A DNA stretch of 62,000 bases from Cryptomeria japonica (GCF_030272615.1 NC_081405.1:604005177-604067176), one strand, 5' to 3'; shown: positions 12,001 to 26,186, counted from the stretch's first letter. The notes: generated by a model not told the origin, from the sequence alone. Numbers and translations: made by a program.

Positions 12001-12820
12001 CTATGACCCCTTAGCACACCATATGACCCCTTAGGACACAATATGGTGTCGTTATGGGTCGTATGGTGTCCTAAGGGGTCATAGGACACCATATGACCTC
12101 TTAGAACCCAATATGACCCCTAACAACACGTAAGGGTTATAGGACACCATATGACCGCTTAGGACACAATATGAACCCTAACGACACGTAAGGGTTATAT
12201 GGTGTCCTAAGGGGTCATAGGATAGTATATGATCCCTTAGGACACCATATGACCCATAACGACACTATATGGTGTCCTAAGGGGCCACATGGTGTCCTAA
12301 GGGATCATAGGACACCATATGACCCCTTAGAACACCATACAACCCATAATGACACCATATGGTGTCCTAAGGGGTCATAGGATACCATATGACCCATTAG
12401 TACACAATATGACCCCTAATGACACCTAAGGGGTCATATGGTGTCCTATGGGATCATATGACACCATATGACCCCTTAGGATACCATACAACGCATAACA
12501 ACACCATATTGTGTCCTAAGGGGTCATAGGACACAATATGACCCCTTAGGACACAATATAACCCCTAACAACCCCTTATGGGATTATATGACACCATATG
12601 ACCCCTTAGCACACTATATGACCTATAACGACACTATATGGTGTCTTAAGGGGTCATATGGTGTCCTAATGGGTCATATAACATCATATGACCCCTTAGC
12701 ACACCATACGACCCATAATGACACCATATGGTATCCTAAGAGGTCATAAGACACCATATGACCCTTTAGGACACCATACGACCCATAACAACACCATATT
12801 AGGGCTCATATGGTGTCCTA
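9028..12820. repeat. 3.8-kb array of a palindrome-rich 20-bp satellite
   Basis: The array is built from variants of the 20-mer acaccatatgaccccttagg and its reverse complement, roughly 190 units by length. The 16-bp perfect palindrome gacaccatatggtgtc recurs many times where a forward unit meets a reverse one. The marker phrase cgacccataacgacacc occurs in forward orientation at about 9.2-10.3 kb and 12.2-12.8 kb. Its reverse complement predominates from about 10.39 to 12.06 kb, with a small reversed patch near 9.39-9.48 kb. No ORF of note exists inside. On its high-coordinate side it joins directly to the leader of the LTR element at 13.0-14.0 kb. Confidence 0.95.
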
Positions 12821-13005
12821 TACGATAATTTGCAGTATGACAAAAATCACAGAGCAGTATGACAAAAATCACAGATCGTACGATAAAACTCAGAACTCGT
12901 ACTGTATGTTAAAGAAACTTGTACGACAATTTGCAAAGACTGTACGGACGAAATTTGAAAAATAAAAAAAAATGAATGATTGGAAGGTCGAAAAATTGAA
13001 TTCTT
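12821..13005 (-). other. Retrotransposon leader remnant with cgtacga-type repeats
   Basis: Between the satellite and the primer binding site lies 185 bp with repeats of gtatgacaaaaatcacaga (twice) and several cgtacga/tgtacg motifs. In position and style it matches the minisatellite-bearing leader of E2. Leader, PBS and LTR all read on the minus strand. Confidence 0.55.
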
Positions 13006-13029
13006 GAGCCCCACGATGGGCACCAAAAA
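13006..13029 (-). promoter_or_regulatory. Putative primer binding site region next to LTR
   Basis: On the minus strand the LTR terminus is followed by TTTTTGGTGCCCATCGTGGG. E2 has TTTTGGCACGCCCAATGGGA in the same place. The layout (a few T, then TGG and a GC-rich stretch) is that of a Tat-type PBS. The priming tRNA was not identified. Confidence 0.55.
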
Positions 13030-14015
13030 TGTGTTTGTGAAAAGTGGACTTGTATCTGTATCTGAATACACAACACTTCAATTAAGTCATTAGATGCATG
13101 GTTAGTGAATCAATAATAAATGAATAATAAAACCATTACAAAGTGACCTATTGCCTTCTAGTAGATGTGAGTTTTAGTCTTGCTCTCATATTTCTTTGTG
13201 CAACACCAGTGACTAGACAACACCTAAATGAAGGATTTAATCTATATGAGCACGAAATTGAGCTAAATAGATGCAAGATATGCAAGATGAGTTAGATGAA
13301 TGAATATTGAGCTAAATGAATTAAACTAATCATGATTAATATGCAATAAACTAAAATGTACTAAATTCTCAATGCACAAAAATGTCAATGGACCTAGAGC
13401 AAAAACAACATAATAACGATAAATCTCCAGGTTCTTTTGAATGAGAGATGAGAGCCTAAATTTATAGAAAATCCAGAGAGAGAGCAATGGTCATGATCGA
13501 TTAATGATGAGCGACCAAGATTCTTCAAGAGGAAGCACAATCGAGGTGAATTGATGTGATTGGCTGTTTTTCTCAGCTTTAAAGGAAATTGAACTAAATT
13601 TAAGATAAAATCAGAAAAACTGATTTATTTCATATTTTTATTCAATTTTGATATTTAATTGATTTAATTGCTTTTCTGAGATTTTTCAATTTAATTTCTT
13701 TTTCCAAATTTAATTATTTTTTCGAATTAGTTCCCTTTTTAATGATTTAATGGAAAACTGATTTGTTAATTAAATATGCTAGGATATTTAATTAAATAAA
13801 TAGGATAATTGATTAAAATGATTTACTTGGAATGATTAATTAATTAAATAAACATTTAATTGACTTAGAATGATTTATTTGCCATGTGACATTGATGATT
13901 TAAGAATTAATTAATTAGGTACTCAAAATTGATTTAATTATCTTTGGTTAGGACCTTGGTGATGTAGCCGACATTAAGGACCCATGGTTGAGGTGACCAT
14001 TTTTAGGTTATTACA
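13030..14015 (-). mobile_element. Complete LTR (986 bp) of a Ty3/gypsy element
   Basis: The unit starts with TG and ends with CA on both strands: the minus strand begins TGTAATAACCTAAAAATGGT and ends ACAAACACA before the PBS. A minus-strand TATA box (rc of tttata, 13,461-13,466) lies mid-unit. The U3 half is rich in attaaat/atttaat dyads, like the E2 LTR. gtgac follows at 14,016-14,020 as one copy of a possible target duplication. No partner LTR is visible, so the element is incomplete, with the satellite replacing its interior. Confidence 0.7.
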
Positions 14016-15597
14016 GTGACAATTGATGGTAGATATAGATTTTTAATTTATGTAGAAGGATTCAATGACTAGGATTAGAAGAATAAGGATTGATGGTGAT
14101 GAGGATTAATTACCCTCACTTAATTAGTTAATCATAGATTAAACAACTAATTGAATTAAAAGAATTAAGAATTTAGATTATTTAATTAATGTGATTTAAT
14201 CAATTAACATTAAGAAAAGTGAAAGTTAAAGATCATTCATTAAATAATAATTTATTTAATCAATTATAAAAATATAATAAAATGTTGAACTAATAAAAAA
14301 TAATTGATTATTTAATTAACTAATAATAACTAATAAATAAGAATTATGATAAATCTGAGATGTCTACACTCACATTATGAATATTCAAGAGATAAACTAA
14401 AAATATAGCTAGCCTATCATCATAGTGGAGAAAGTTTTCAAAATATTTTAGAATTAAATGTTTGCGAAAACCCGAGCAATAAGCCTCAGCCAATGGCGAG
14501 CCACCACCCCATGTGCATCTGTAACAAGTTTGAAGGCCTTTATTTCTAATTGACGCTTTTAAAGAAATAAAAAAAACCTTACATAGCGATCCAAATTTGG
14601 TATTACTTCGCTTTCGAGGATCAAAAATAAATAATTTTGTATAAAAAAGACATAGATTTTCCCGACTACCGTTCCAATCAACGAGAGTCACTAATATTTG
14701 TTGGATTTGGGAAAATTTTTTTTCGATCGAAGGACAAGATTCCTCGCGATCGTTCATTATATACAGCCAAAATAGCGATCAACATTGCGATAGAAATCTA
14801 GTAGGTATTACTTCACTTTCGAGGACTGAGAAACCATAAATTGGAATACATTCTAATCAATCAGTCATATCTGAGTTAAAAATTTGTATTTTTTATAATT
14901 AAGTTTTGAATTTGTTTTGAATAAGTTCATTTTGAGGTAGTTTTATTCAATGTAAGATTTTAATATCATAAGGTTGAGATCAGGAGAAATGGATATGTCG
15001 AATAGATTTCAACTTTAAGACTCTTACTCCCAGAAATTGGTATTTATTATTTATATCTTATTTTATGATGTCAAGATTCCTGATACCATTCACTAGGTGC
15101 AGAATAAAATATAAATCCTGTAGTTTGATAATTGCCTATAAAGTTGTGCAAATACCCAGTCAAATACTGTACGCGATGGTTCAGATGCACTCCAACCTCT
15201 CTGGATTGAATCTTCACCTTTCATATTTGAAAAAAAATTGTGAAATTTTAATGAACATCTATTTTATGCAAGTCGGCTATTTTTCATATAAAATGGCATG
15301 TTTTCAAAAATATAAAATCTATATATCATAATAATTTTTTATCCAATTTTCAGTGGTCCCTTCCTTTTTTAATCAGATAATCATAGTAAAAGTAATTTTT
15401 TTATTTATTTAAAAACAATTGTATCATAGAAATTTGTGTTTGTACTGTCTCATATGGAGAATATATGTAGAATAGCTCACAGATAAATCCTGACAATAAA
15501 CAGCATTTCCGGGGACATGAGTGAAGTTTGCTTGGGGTGCAAACGATTGACATCGGTGAAAGTAGAGCTACCGTGAAACAAAAGCATAGTGTAAACA
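14016..15597. other. Intergenic DNA with a degenerate short duplication
   Basis: Blocks containing tattacttcgctttcgagga (about 14,602) and tattacttcactttcgagga (about 14,807) form a diverged direct repeat spaced by 205 bp. A 137-codon minus-strand frame at 14,344-14,757 has no recognisable motif. The last few hundred bases are the presumed upstream region of the ORF at 15,598; no convincing TATA box was found. Confidence 0.4.
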
Positions 15598-16962
15598 ATG
15601 GCCACCTTCTTTGGGCTTATGAGTTCTCGGGGTTTTCTGTGGTTGCAACTGGCCATTTTCGTATGGCAAGCCATACGACCTGCTGCAACATTGAGGGTAC
15701 CGTGGGCATTGTTGGGCAGTGCTGTGGATAAGATCCTGAGAAGGAAAGGATTTGACAAAGATCATTTCATCTTATTGTCAACAGATTACAATGACACAGC
15801 CGATTCTCATATCTACTGTGAGAAATATAAAGGCTCTCTCACCAAGGATTTCAGTGAGACTGACTTAGGCGATTCATCAAAATTTTTGTACAACAATTGT
15901 CATTATATTGTTGACAGTCAAAAAGCTAGTCAGGTAAGGTTATTGATTATTGGGGAGCTTAAAAATTTGCCTATTGTTAAGGAGTATAAGGTCGTTAATG
16001 GTTTTATGGGAGTGTGGGTGCTGTGTTCAGCGGATGAAGCCATAAGAATGTGTTTAGCAAGTAAAAGATTCAGGCTGTCCTTCAGGAAAACAGTTAACTT
16101 CTGTTTGATAGAACACATGCCTCTTGCTACTGACACTTACTGGTTAACAAAAGTTCTGGGTGGTGTTCCTTTGTATCTAACTGCCAAGGGAAATGAGGAG
16201 CTCGCATCTGTAATGACACTGCTGTTGATAATTTTGGACTTCACTTACAATCTCTGGTCGCCAATTCTTGAGATGGCATATTTGGTGTTTGTCAGGTTTG
16301 TACAGCTATTCTTATCGAATCTTCCACCAAATCTTAGGTTTTTGGTCTTCTATTTGCTAAGCAATTTTGATAATAGATATTTGCCGTGTTCAATCAGTGA
16401 TTTTAAGGTGAAAATCAAGCCGACTAAAGTCTTTTATACAACTGACAACACTATTTTAAGTTGTCCGGTTAAAAGTAATGGAATATTGCAGGAAACATTC
16501 GGTGACATTGATATAACGCCAGATAATTTCCAGTTTAAAACAAGTGCTTTCAATATTGTCATAACCAAATCAAAGCAAAGTAACAATGAACTGATAGAGT
16601 TTGAGCTAATGATACAGAGTGTTCTATATGACCTTGTAAAGGCCTCATATACAATGACCCACCATAATTTCCAAACCTATATTGGCTGCTGGGGGTTACT
16701 TGAGAAGGGCTGTGTAGGTTTGGTTGACACAGTTGGGAAAGGCATGTTTATTAATAACATGCATTTGTTTGGATTTGAGGAGACCATCAACCTGTTTTGG
16801 GGCAGCAAAGTGAATATTTATAAAGTTGAAGTTGAAGAAAAGTTTTTTTACTTGATTGCTGGTGATAACCATAAACCTGTTATGGCAAGTTTGATAAAAA
16901 CGGAATCTCCATTATACTTGGCTATTGCAAGGAGATGGGGATATGGCCGGTCTGCTAGTTAA
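15598..16962 (+). CDS. Unrecognised 454-aa protein with hydrophobic segments
   Basis: This is the longest intact frame in the window outside transposon pol. The start sits in aaacaATGGCC, an excellent plant initiation context, and the frame ends with TAA. The N-terminus (residues 11-25, GFLWLQLAIFVWQAI) is hydrophobic and could be a signal anchor or targeting peptide. Residues 201-260 hold two or three hydrophobic stretches (VMTLLLIILDF, EMAYLVFVRFVQLFL, LRFLVFYLLS), so a membrane protein is plausible. The C-terminal half is soluble-looking, with alternating hydrophobic residues suggesting beta structure, and ends ARRWGYGRSAS. No enzyme or transposon motif was recognised. Base composition is more GC-rich than its flanks. 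It may be a lineage-specific single-exon gene or a retrocopy. I assign no function. Confidence 0.6.
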   Translation: MATFFGLMSSRGFLWLQLAIFVWQAIRPAATLRVPWALLGSAVDKILRRKGFDKDHFILLSTDYNDTADSHIYCEKYKGSLTKDFSETDLGDSSKFLYNNCHYIVDSQKASQVRLLIIGELKNLPIVKEYKVVNGFMGVWVLCSADEAIRMCLASKRFRLSFRKTVNFCLIEHMPLATDTYWLTKVLGGVPLYLTAKGNEELASVMTLLLIILDFTYNLWSPILEMAYLVFVRFVQLFLSNLPPNLRFLVFYLLSNFDNRYLPCSISDFKVKIKPTKVFYTTDNTILSCPVKSNGILQETFGDIDITPDNFQFKTSAFNIVITKSKQSNNELIEFELMIQSVLYDLVKASYTMTHHNFQTYIGCWGLLEKGCVGLVDTVGKGMFINNMHLFGFEETINLFWGSKVNIYKVEVEEKFFYLIAGDNHKPVMASLIKTESPLYLAIARRWGYGRSAS

Positions 16963-19955
<2,993 letters not shown>

Positions 19956-20099
19956 AATCAATGAGTTTGACTTGGAAACTACACAGTTGAATACTGATAG
20001 AAATATAATAATTTGATTTGTTTGGAAAATATATCCTACTTATCAATTGATGTGCTAAAGGGGCTCTATAATAAATTGATCATAAGGTGCAACACTTGT

Positions 20100-20340
20100 T
20101 GAAGTTTGAACAAATTGGGTAGCAAGCTAAGTGGGCTTAACCATTAGGGAAATTCCAAAGTTAAGCACACTTGAGTTGGACTAGTATTGGGATAGGTGAT
20201 ATCCTAGGAAGGTCTAATAGTTCACTTGTATGAGCATTATTTATATGCAATGAGTGCTAAGTTCATGTGAACTAGTTTTCATGAAACATGGGTCAATTAA
20301 TTTGACTCAGGAACTATACATTCTTGATAATAATATTATA
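20100..20340 (+). mobile_element. 5S rRNA-like relic, probably Cassandra-type TRIM LTR
   Basis: The stretch 20,141-20,230 aligns with the 3' two-thirds of plant 5S rRNA: aaagttaagcacacttgag corresponds to the box A region, and tagtattgggataggtga to the box C region, followed by tcctaggaa. The 5' third is barely recognisable. Similar sequence (tttgacttggaaactacaca at about 19,963 and tttgactcaggaactataca at about 20,300) flanks it on both sides. Cassandra elements are non-autonomous LTR retrotransposons carrying 5S sequence in their LTRs, which fits a 5S relic with flanking repeats. A plain 5S pseudogene or a 5S-derived SINE are alternatives. Confidence 0.55.
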
Positions 20341-21780
20341 TCCTACAATCAACATAAATACATTCATTAACAAGTGAAATAAATACATTTTTGTTTCAAA
20401 TAAATAATATTTTGTGATTTTTTCCTTGAATAGGTTGTTGGTTTTATTTTTTGGAGTTCTCCACTAGAGGTGGCGGTTGTCTAAGGAACCACTAGTATTT
20501 ATCTATTTGTTCAATTTTCTTCTTTTGAGTTGGTACAAATCTATATACTTGTTCACCTTCATTTTTCATATTTAATTGGAAATGATAAATGACCAAACTA
20601 AACCCCACTTTCTAAATGAACTGAATATATGTATACCCTAAGAAACAACATTTAATTGAAGTAATACATCCTTGAAAATTTTACTCCTAACCTAAATGTA
20701 TTAGATTTTTTATTGAACAATTTCTTTAGCAGATATAAGAAATCATTTAACTATCATTAATAGAATAGCAAAAATATAGGTTTGTAAAGTCCTTCAAGAA
20801 ATAGGATAGTAGACAAAGCCTGATATTTATAAATAGGGAATTAACAAGGCATGAAAAAGGTATTAATAGTTAGGTTGTATTCCTATTTAGGGTATTTATA
20901 TTTTTACTAACTTGTAGAGTGACTAGAAGACAAGAAGATGAATACGTGTATTGTTTACCGTCTTCTATTTTATTCTCTGTCTTTGATTTTAGAAGAAATA
21001 TTTATCTATTCCTACCCTCTATTTTATGAAAAGACAATAAATACTAACAAAAGTGTCTATGCAACTATACATGAATATATTTTTTTCTTGATACAACTAC
21101 TATCATTGCCGAGGACATTTTCTAATTTGAATTTTCATACACTAGCTAGGAAGAAGAATAACATGAAACATGCTATAGTAGGTATACAATAATTTTATTA
21201 ACAACATTTAGTTTCTAGACATGTGATTGTTTCTTTTACAACAAAATAGAAATAAACATTTCTTGAACCTATAAAAGTCATAAAATAGGTTTTTCTACAC
21301 ATGGTTTCCTTCATCTCCATGCACATATTTTTTTATTCATGACAACATGGACACAAGTTCATTGAGCTAGTAAAGATTGGAATAGAATAAGAGATCGAAT
21401 AGTAATTTACATAATGATTTTTTAATACTATTTGACCATTTCAATAGTATTTATCCTTGGATGACATCTTGGGCCTCTGCATCTATTGGCCAACCAATGG
21501 TTAGTTTAAAAACAAACCAGTGGGAAGTATGGCTTGCAAGCCCCCCCCCACAACCAACCAACTTGCATCGAAGTCTCTACTTCTGTAAGGGACAAGTGAC
21601 CATACCCTATGCATCTCAGTTCAAGGCCCACCTTTAATATGAGAGAGTCTTGGAATCCTATGTCATTTTTAAATTCTAGTCCACTTAGGACCTCACATGA
21701 AATTTCACCACCTAATAATATACCTATGTGAGATATTCCTTTCTTTTCCTTGCCAAACAATATATTGCTTGGCAAAGTCC
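20341..21780. other. Intergenic DNA without recognised features
   Basis: AT-rich sequence with an 84-codon frame at 20,938 and no motif. A run of ten C occurs near 21,541-21,550. The right edge leads into the LINE relic; the exact 5' end of that LINE was not determined. Confidence 0.35.
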
Positions 21781-21799
21781 CCTTCAAACCAAAATATAA

Positions 21800-23560
21800 A
21801 GATTTTTGCTACACCCGATTTTATTCAAAGGGATTTTTCCACCATCACAGAGGATCTAAAAAATTATAGGAAGAGGGCCAAATGCAAAAGGGAGAGAAAG
21901 AAAAAACATCAAAGAGTGGTTATCAAAAAATGGTTCCGTAAAGAAACCCAAAATACTCTCCTTGTTGAAGAAACACCAAGTCTTGAAAATGTGGGAAGAA
22001 TGGATGGAGATGTAGTGATCAAGATAACCTTTCTAGATGACGCTTTTCCAATCTTAGAACTCAAGAGTTGTTCCCTTATAGTTAACTTCTAGAATTATTC
22101 CCCTGATATATCTAAACTTTCATCTTGGGTTCATTTGGCCTATTTTGGGGTTCTACAAGTTTTCTATATATATGGGAGAAAAGGCTTTTTTGTTGTTATT
22201 TTTTCAAATGCTTTGTCTAGGGATCTAGCCCATAAATCAAAATCCTACTTTTTCAAGGGTTCTGGTCTCTTCACACAAAAATGGCCCCCCAATTTTGACC
22301 ATTCTACTTCCTTGGCTAGATTTGTGCCCTTCCGGTTCTCTTTTCCATTTCCCCCACTTGAATATAGAGATCTAGAAGTTGTTTAGATGCTTCCTAACTA
22401 TATTAAAATTTTCATTAAATATGATCTTTGGCCTTTTAAATTTACACATCTTCTAGTTCATTTTTGTGTTTCGATGGACCTATTAAAGCCGTTTCCTCAA
22501 AAAATTCACCTCTAATATAAATTTGGCACTTACTCACAACTTCTTCTTCAGGAAGAACCCCACCAAGTGGAGTTGAATGCTAATAGGATATGCCACTTCA
22601 TAGTAGATTGCATATTTTGTCCTAAAAATAAAATTAGGGTATGTGAAGGTGCATCACTAGACCCCAAAATTTTCTTATTGGAAAGAAAGCAAGATAGTCT
22701 TCTATTTCCATAAATTAATCATTAGGTTGTTCTTGGTGTTAATAATAGGCTAGGATTTTCCCTTTCTTCCCCCTCTCCCTTGCAAGGCTCCTCTCCCCCA
22801 TTGTCCCTTCTTGCCATTCAAGTGACTATTCATGACATTGATCTTGGGATCCATTCCACTATATCTCTGGTGCTCAATATCCACCATTCCTAATGCATAT
22901 CATGTTTCTTTCAACTCTCAAGACCTAACCCTCACCTTTAGGCTAGGGGGTGTTTTGTCGGAGATGTCCTCTACTCTCCTTTTTGTTATAACAAAGGACC
23001 CCATAATTTTTTTTGGTTCCAATGCATTTGACTAGGGGTAATCAGAGTTCTACATTTCCTCTACCCCATCAAAGAAGGCTACTATGGCCAGAGAACTAGA
23101 TGAGTTCAGAGAGTTGTTCCTTGTAGATGACTTAGAATTTCTAGTAGAGGAAATGTTGTTGAAAGTTTTTTCTTAGATGATAGTCAAAATAGAAGAAGAA
23201 GTTTCTCTAGAGAAGGATGATATTCCCCTACAATATCATCTCCTTGGCTTCATTGACTTACAAACTCAAAATTCCGCCCCTACAACCCAAGAAATGGAAT
23301 CTAACTTGAGGAAGTTGAAGTTTCTTTCCCCCTCATGTATTCTTAAGACAAACTAGCTCTAGAGGAGATACTTTTAGAGGTCTTCCTTAATAAATCTTTA
23401 GATAGCCCCTCTACTAAAGCTTCCATCTTCCAGACCCCTCTAGTTGATTCTTTAAAAAACTTTGGTAAAAGTCATAAAGTTTAAAGGCTCAAAGAAAGTA
23501 GGAAACTGAAGCACAACAAAAAAATGGACATAAGAGAGGCTATTCAATATACCTTGGATG
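21800..23560 (+). pseudogene. LINE ORF1 remnant (DUF4283-like)
   Basis: Broken plus-strand frames carry an order of motifs typical of plant L1 ORF1. Around 22,255-22,385 the text reads FKGSGLFTQKWPPNFDHSTS and then PFRFSFPFPPLEYRDLEVV, matching the pattern in which a W-x-P-x-F segment precedes a V-R-L-P-x-L-P-L-E-Y/W block. In the next 120 bases a V-x-M-D-L-x-K-P-F-P-x-K-I segment continues the same domain after a stop. Such proteins bind LINE RNA. Multiple stops show it is dead. The continuing region to 23,560 has Glu/Lys-rich scraps before ORF2. Confidence rests on pattern reading only. Confidence 0.5.
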
Positions 23561-23594
23561 AAAACACAAAACTATGAAGAAAATGTTTTTCTCC

Positions 23595-24455
23595 ATGAAC
23601 CCAATGAAAGGAATCTCATGGAATGTTAGAAGCTTAATTTCCCCTAACAAACGTTTCCTCATCAAGTCTTAGCTAGATTCTTGTGGGGCTAATTTGATCT
23701 TATTACAGTAAATGAAATTCTTAAAAGAAGAAAAGAAACAACCATTTTATACATGGAATAATTGGGGTTATGTGGCCTCCCCCTCTTTAGGTGCCTCGGG
23801 TGGCCTTGCCATCCTTTGGAATAGAAAATAAATTTAGGCTAAAAAACTGTAGTTAAGGGCAAACTTCATTCATTGCAAAATTTCATTCTCTTGCTATTTG
23901 TTCCACCTTGTAAACATTTATGAGCCAACCTCCACAGTGGTTAAACAAAAGTTATGGGAATTTCTATCTATTATTTTTGCCTCCTTTCTTGAGGAGCCCA
24001 TCATTTTGGGAGGAGATTTCAATGTAATTCCTCCAATAGTATCTATAGAGAACTTCAATGACTTTGTGTTGAATAATGATCTCAAATATTAGATCCCTTC
24101 TAATGGAAATGTCACTTGGACTAATAGAAGAAGCAATTTTTTCTACATTACTGAGAAGCTGGACAAGTTCTTCTCAAATTCCATATGGCTCTCAAAATTT
24201 GAGAGCCTCTCAACCCTTATTCTTCCCTTTTTGGGCTTAGATCATTTTCCCATTCAATTGGGAATATATTTCACCTCCTACCCCCATAATTTAGTTAAAC
24301 CCTCTTTCAAATTACAACATATGCAGTTCAGGGACCCATCCTTCATTTCACTACTCGAAGAATGGTGGAAAAACTCTCCCTTTATTCAAGGTTCAAGAAT
24401 GTTTTAGCTTAGCTAAAAGCTCTAGCATATCAAAGCATAAATAAAAAACCTATTC
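23595..24455 (+). pseudogene. LINE ORF2 endonuclease (APE-type), truncated
   Basis: The frame opens MNPMKGISWNVRSLISPNKR, the hallmark start of plant L1 ORF2 endonucleases (K-x-x-S-W-N-V-R-G-L). It continues through ILLQ, GASGGLAILWN, VNIYEP, and EPIILGGDFNVIPP, which carries the catalytic Asp and Asn, and reaches GLDHFPI near 24,240, the His of the SDH motif. In-frame stops occur at several points (for example after NNDLKY at 24,090). The endonuclease would nick target DNA for target-primed reverse transcription. Reverse transcriptase is missing: after about 24,455 the sequence switches abruptly to a gypsy integrase. Confidence 0.85.
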
Positions 24456-24471
24456 TAATTGCCATTAATTC

Positions 24472-25350
24472 ATTATCACAGCTAGAGAATATTTTATGAA
24501 ATGGATTAGATTCGTTCCTCTCACCCAAGTCACCGAAAAGTAGATTGTAACTTTTATCCTTAATTATATCATTTGCTGCTACGATGTTCCCCTTTCCTTA
24601 GTCACAGATAATGGGCATCCTTTCAAGAACCAAGATGTTTGTGATATTTGTGATCGTTTCCATATTAATCATTTCTTTTCCACCCCATATTACCCCCAAG
24701 TTAATGGTCAAGCTGAGGCATCTAATAAAACTATCCTTAAAATCCTTAAAAAGACAATCGATGACGCTGGCCGTAACTGGCATATCCAACTCAACCTTGT
24801 ACTTTGGGCCTACCACACAAGTGTTTACACACCTACTGGAGCTACACCTTATTCACTTTTCTATGATGTCGAAGCTATCTTGCCTATTGAGGTTGAGAAC
24901 ACCATCCTTGAGAGTCTATTTTTGCAATCTAATCAATGACGAAGATTATAGGGTCTCCTGCATACAAGATCTAGAATTATTGGATGAGCATAGACAAACT
25001 AATTTCAATCATCTCAAAGAATATCAACAAAGAATGAGTCGCACCTACAATCACAAGGTAAAGCATTGCACATTTGAGGTGGGTGACTTAGTTCTTAGAG
25101 AAAATCCTAAAAATTAGCAAGACAGAGAGAAGAAATGCAAGTTTAAACCAAATTGGCTTGGTCCTTATGCCATCACAATAATATATGGATCAGTTGCACA
25201 TAAACTCTCAACAACAGATGGAGAACCTTTGGAATATCCTATCAACATCATGCACCTTCCCAAGTTTTATACAGAGTTTTTCAGAATATCCCATTATAAA
25301 AAAACTACAAAAAATACCAAAAAAATCATAAAAAAAGCATCAAAGCAATA
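24472..25350 (+). pseudogene. Ty3/gypsy Tat integrase fragment (E3)
   Basis: From 24,472 the translation runs in parallel with the E2 integrase: YFMKWIRFVPLTQVTEK, a stop where E2 has Gln, TDNGHPFKNQDV with the second catalytic Asp, STPYYPQVNGQAEASNKTIL with the catalytic Glu, and AYHTSVYTPTGATPYSLFYD. A one-base frame change near 24,900 moves the reading into EDYRVSCIQDLELLDEHRQT and the C-terminal FEVGDLVLRENPKN. The homology ends with PINIMHLPKFYTEFF. The first catalytic Asp block lies upstream and is lost at the LINE junction. A mix of a frame change and stops makes this non-functional. Confidence 0.9.
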
Positions 25351-26186
25351 GCCATTTATATGTATACTACATTTTGATAAAAAAATCAATACCATGCATC
25401 AACATGCATATGTGGAGCATATGTCGTAATATGAACCATAAGCATCAAGGACTGCATGGGGTGATAGAGTAGATAAATCTGTTTAAGTGATCTCTAAATT
25501 AGGTGGGAGAAATAATTAAATATCCTCATCAAGGAAGGATTGATTAATGTCATGTTTTACTCTTCTTGTGATTTTGTACACATTGTTGTTGTTGTCTAGA
25601 GAGAGGCAACTTCCACTATTGTTGTTAAGTTCTCTATAATTTTAGAGCATAGTCATGCTTGTTCATAGTCAGCTTTGGTAATTTATATTATCTTCGTATT
25701 TTATTAATCTTTTAAAATCCATAAGTTTGTCTTTAGGGATGCTTCGACTAGAGGGGATTTAATTATAAGAGGTAACAACGAACTCTTGCCAATTTTTATC
25801 ATCAAAATTTAACAATATTTTTAATTTCAATTAAGAAAATAATTTTTGGAATACCTTCTTGGGGAGATGACGAAGCCTACATCTCTTTTTTTCTGAATTT
25901 GAGAAAAAAAAAAGTGAGTAAAGGGGGCAAATCTGGTAGGTTGATAACCAACTTGTTTTCCTAATCATCAATCTTGCTATGGGTGGGAGATATTGAATCT
26001 TGTTTTGATTTGATATGCCAACAAGCTAAAAACCTAACATATATGCTATCTTTCTTTGGCTACGATGTCTATAGAACTGCTAATAAAAAGCAATATAAAT
26101 AAAACAACTTTACTATGAAGGTCAAAACTTTGAAAAATATCACATTCTTTATCAAATAGAACCAGAATCCAAAATTTAGAAAATGG
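25351..26186 (+). mobile_element. 3' UTR, polypurine tract and partial LTR of E3
   Basis: Just after the integrase, an A-rich stretch parallels the sequence downstream of E2 integrase. Near 25,913-25,930 the sequence gtgagtaaagggggcaa is a good polypurine tract, normally placed immediately before a 3' LTR. A TG-start such as tgataaccaacttg at 25,942 is the likely LTR start, leaving at most 250 bp of LTR before the duplicated sequence that starts at 26,187. The exact LTR start is uncertain. Confidence 0.45.

Noticed and set aside
14344-14757. 137-codon minus-strand ORF
   Set aside because: Overlaps a short diverged duplication, has no recognisable domain and no conserved context; kept only as a remark.
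15477-15765. Minus-strand ORFs over the start of the 454-codon ORF
   Set aside because: Shadow frames of the longer plus-strand ORF with the better start context.
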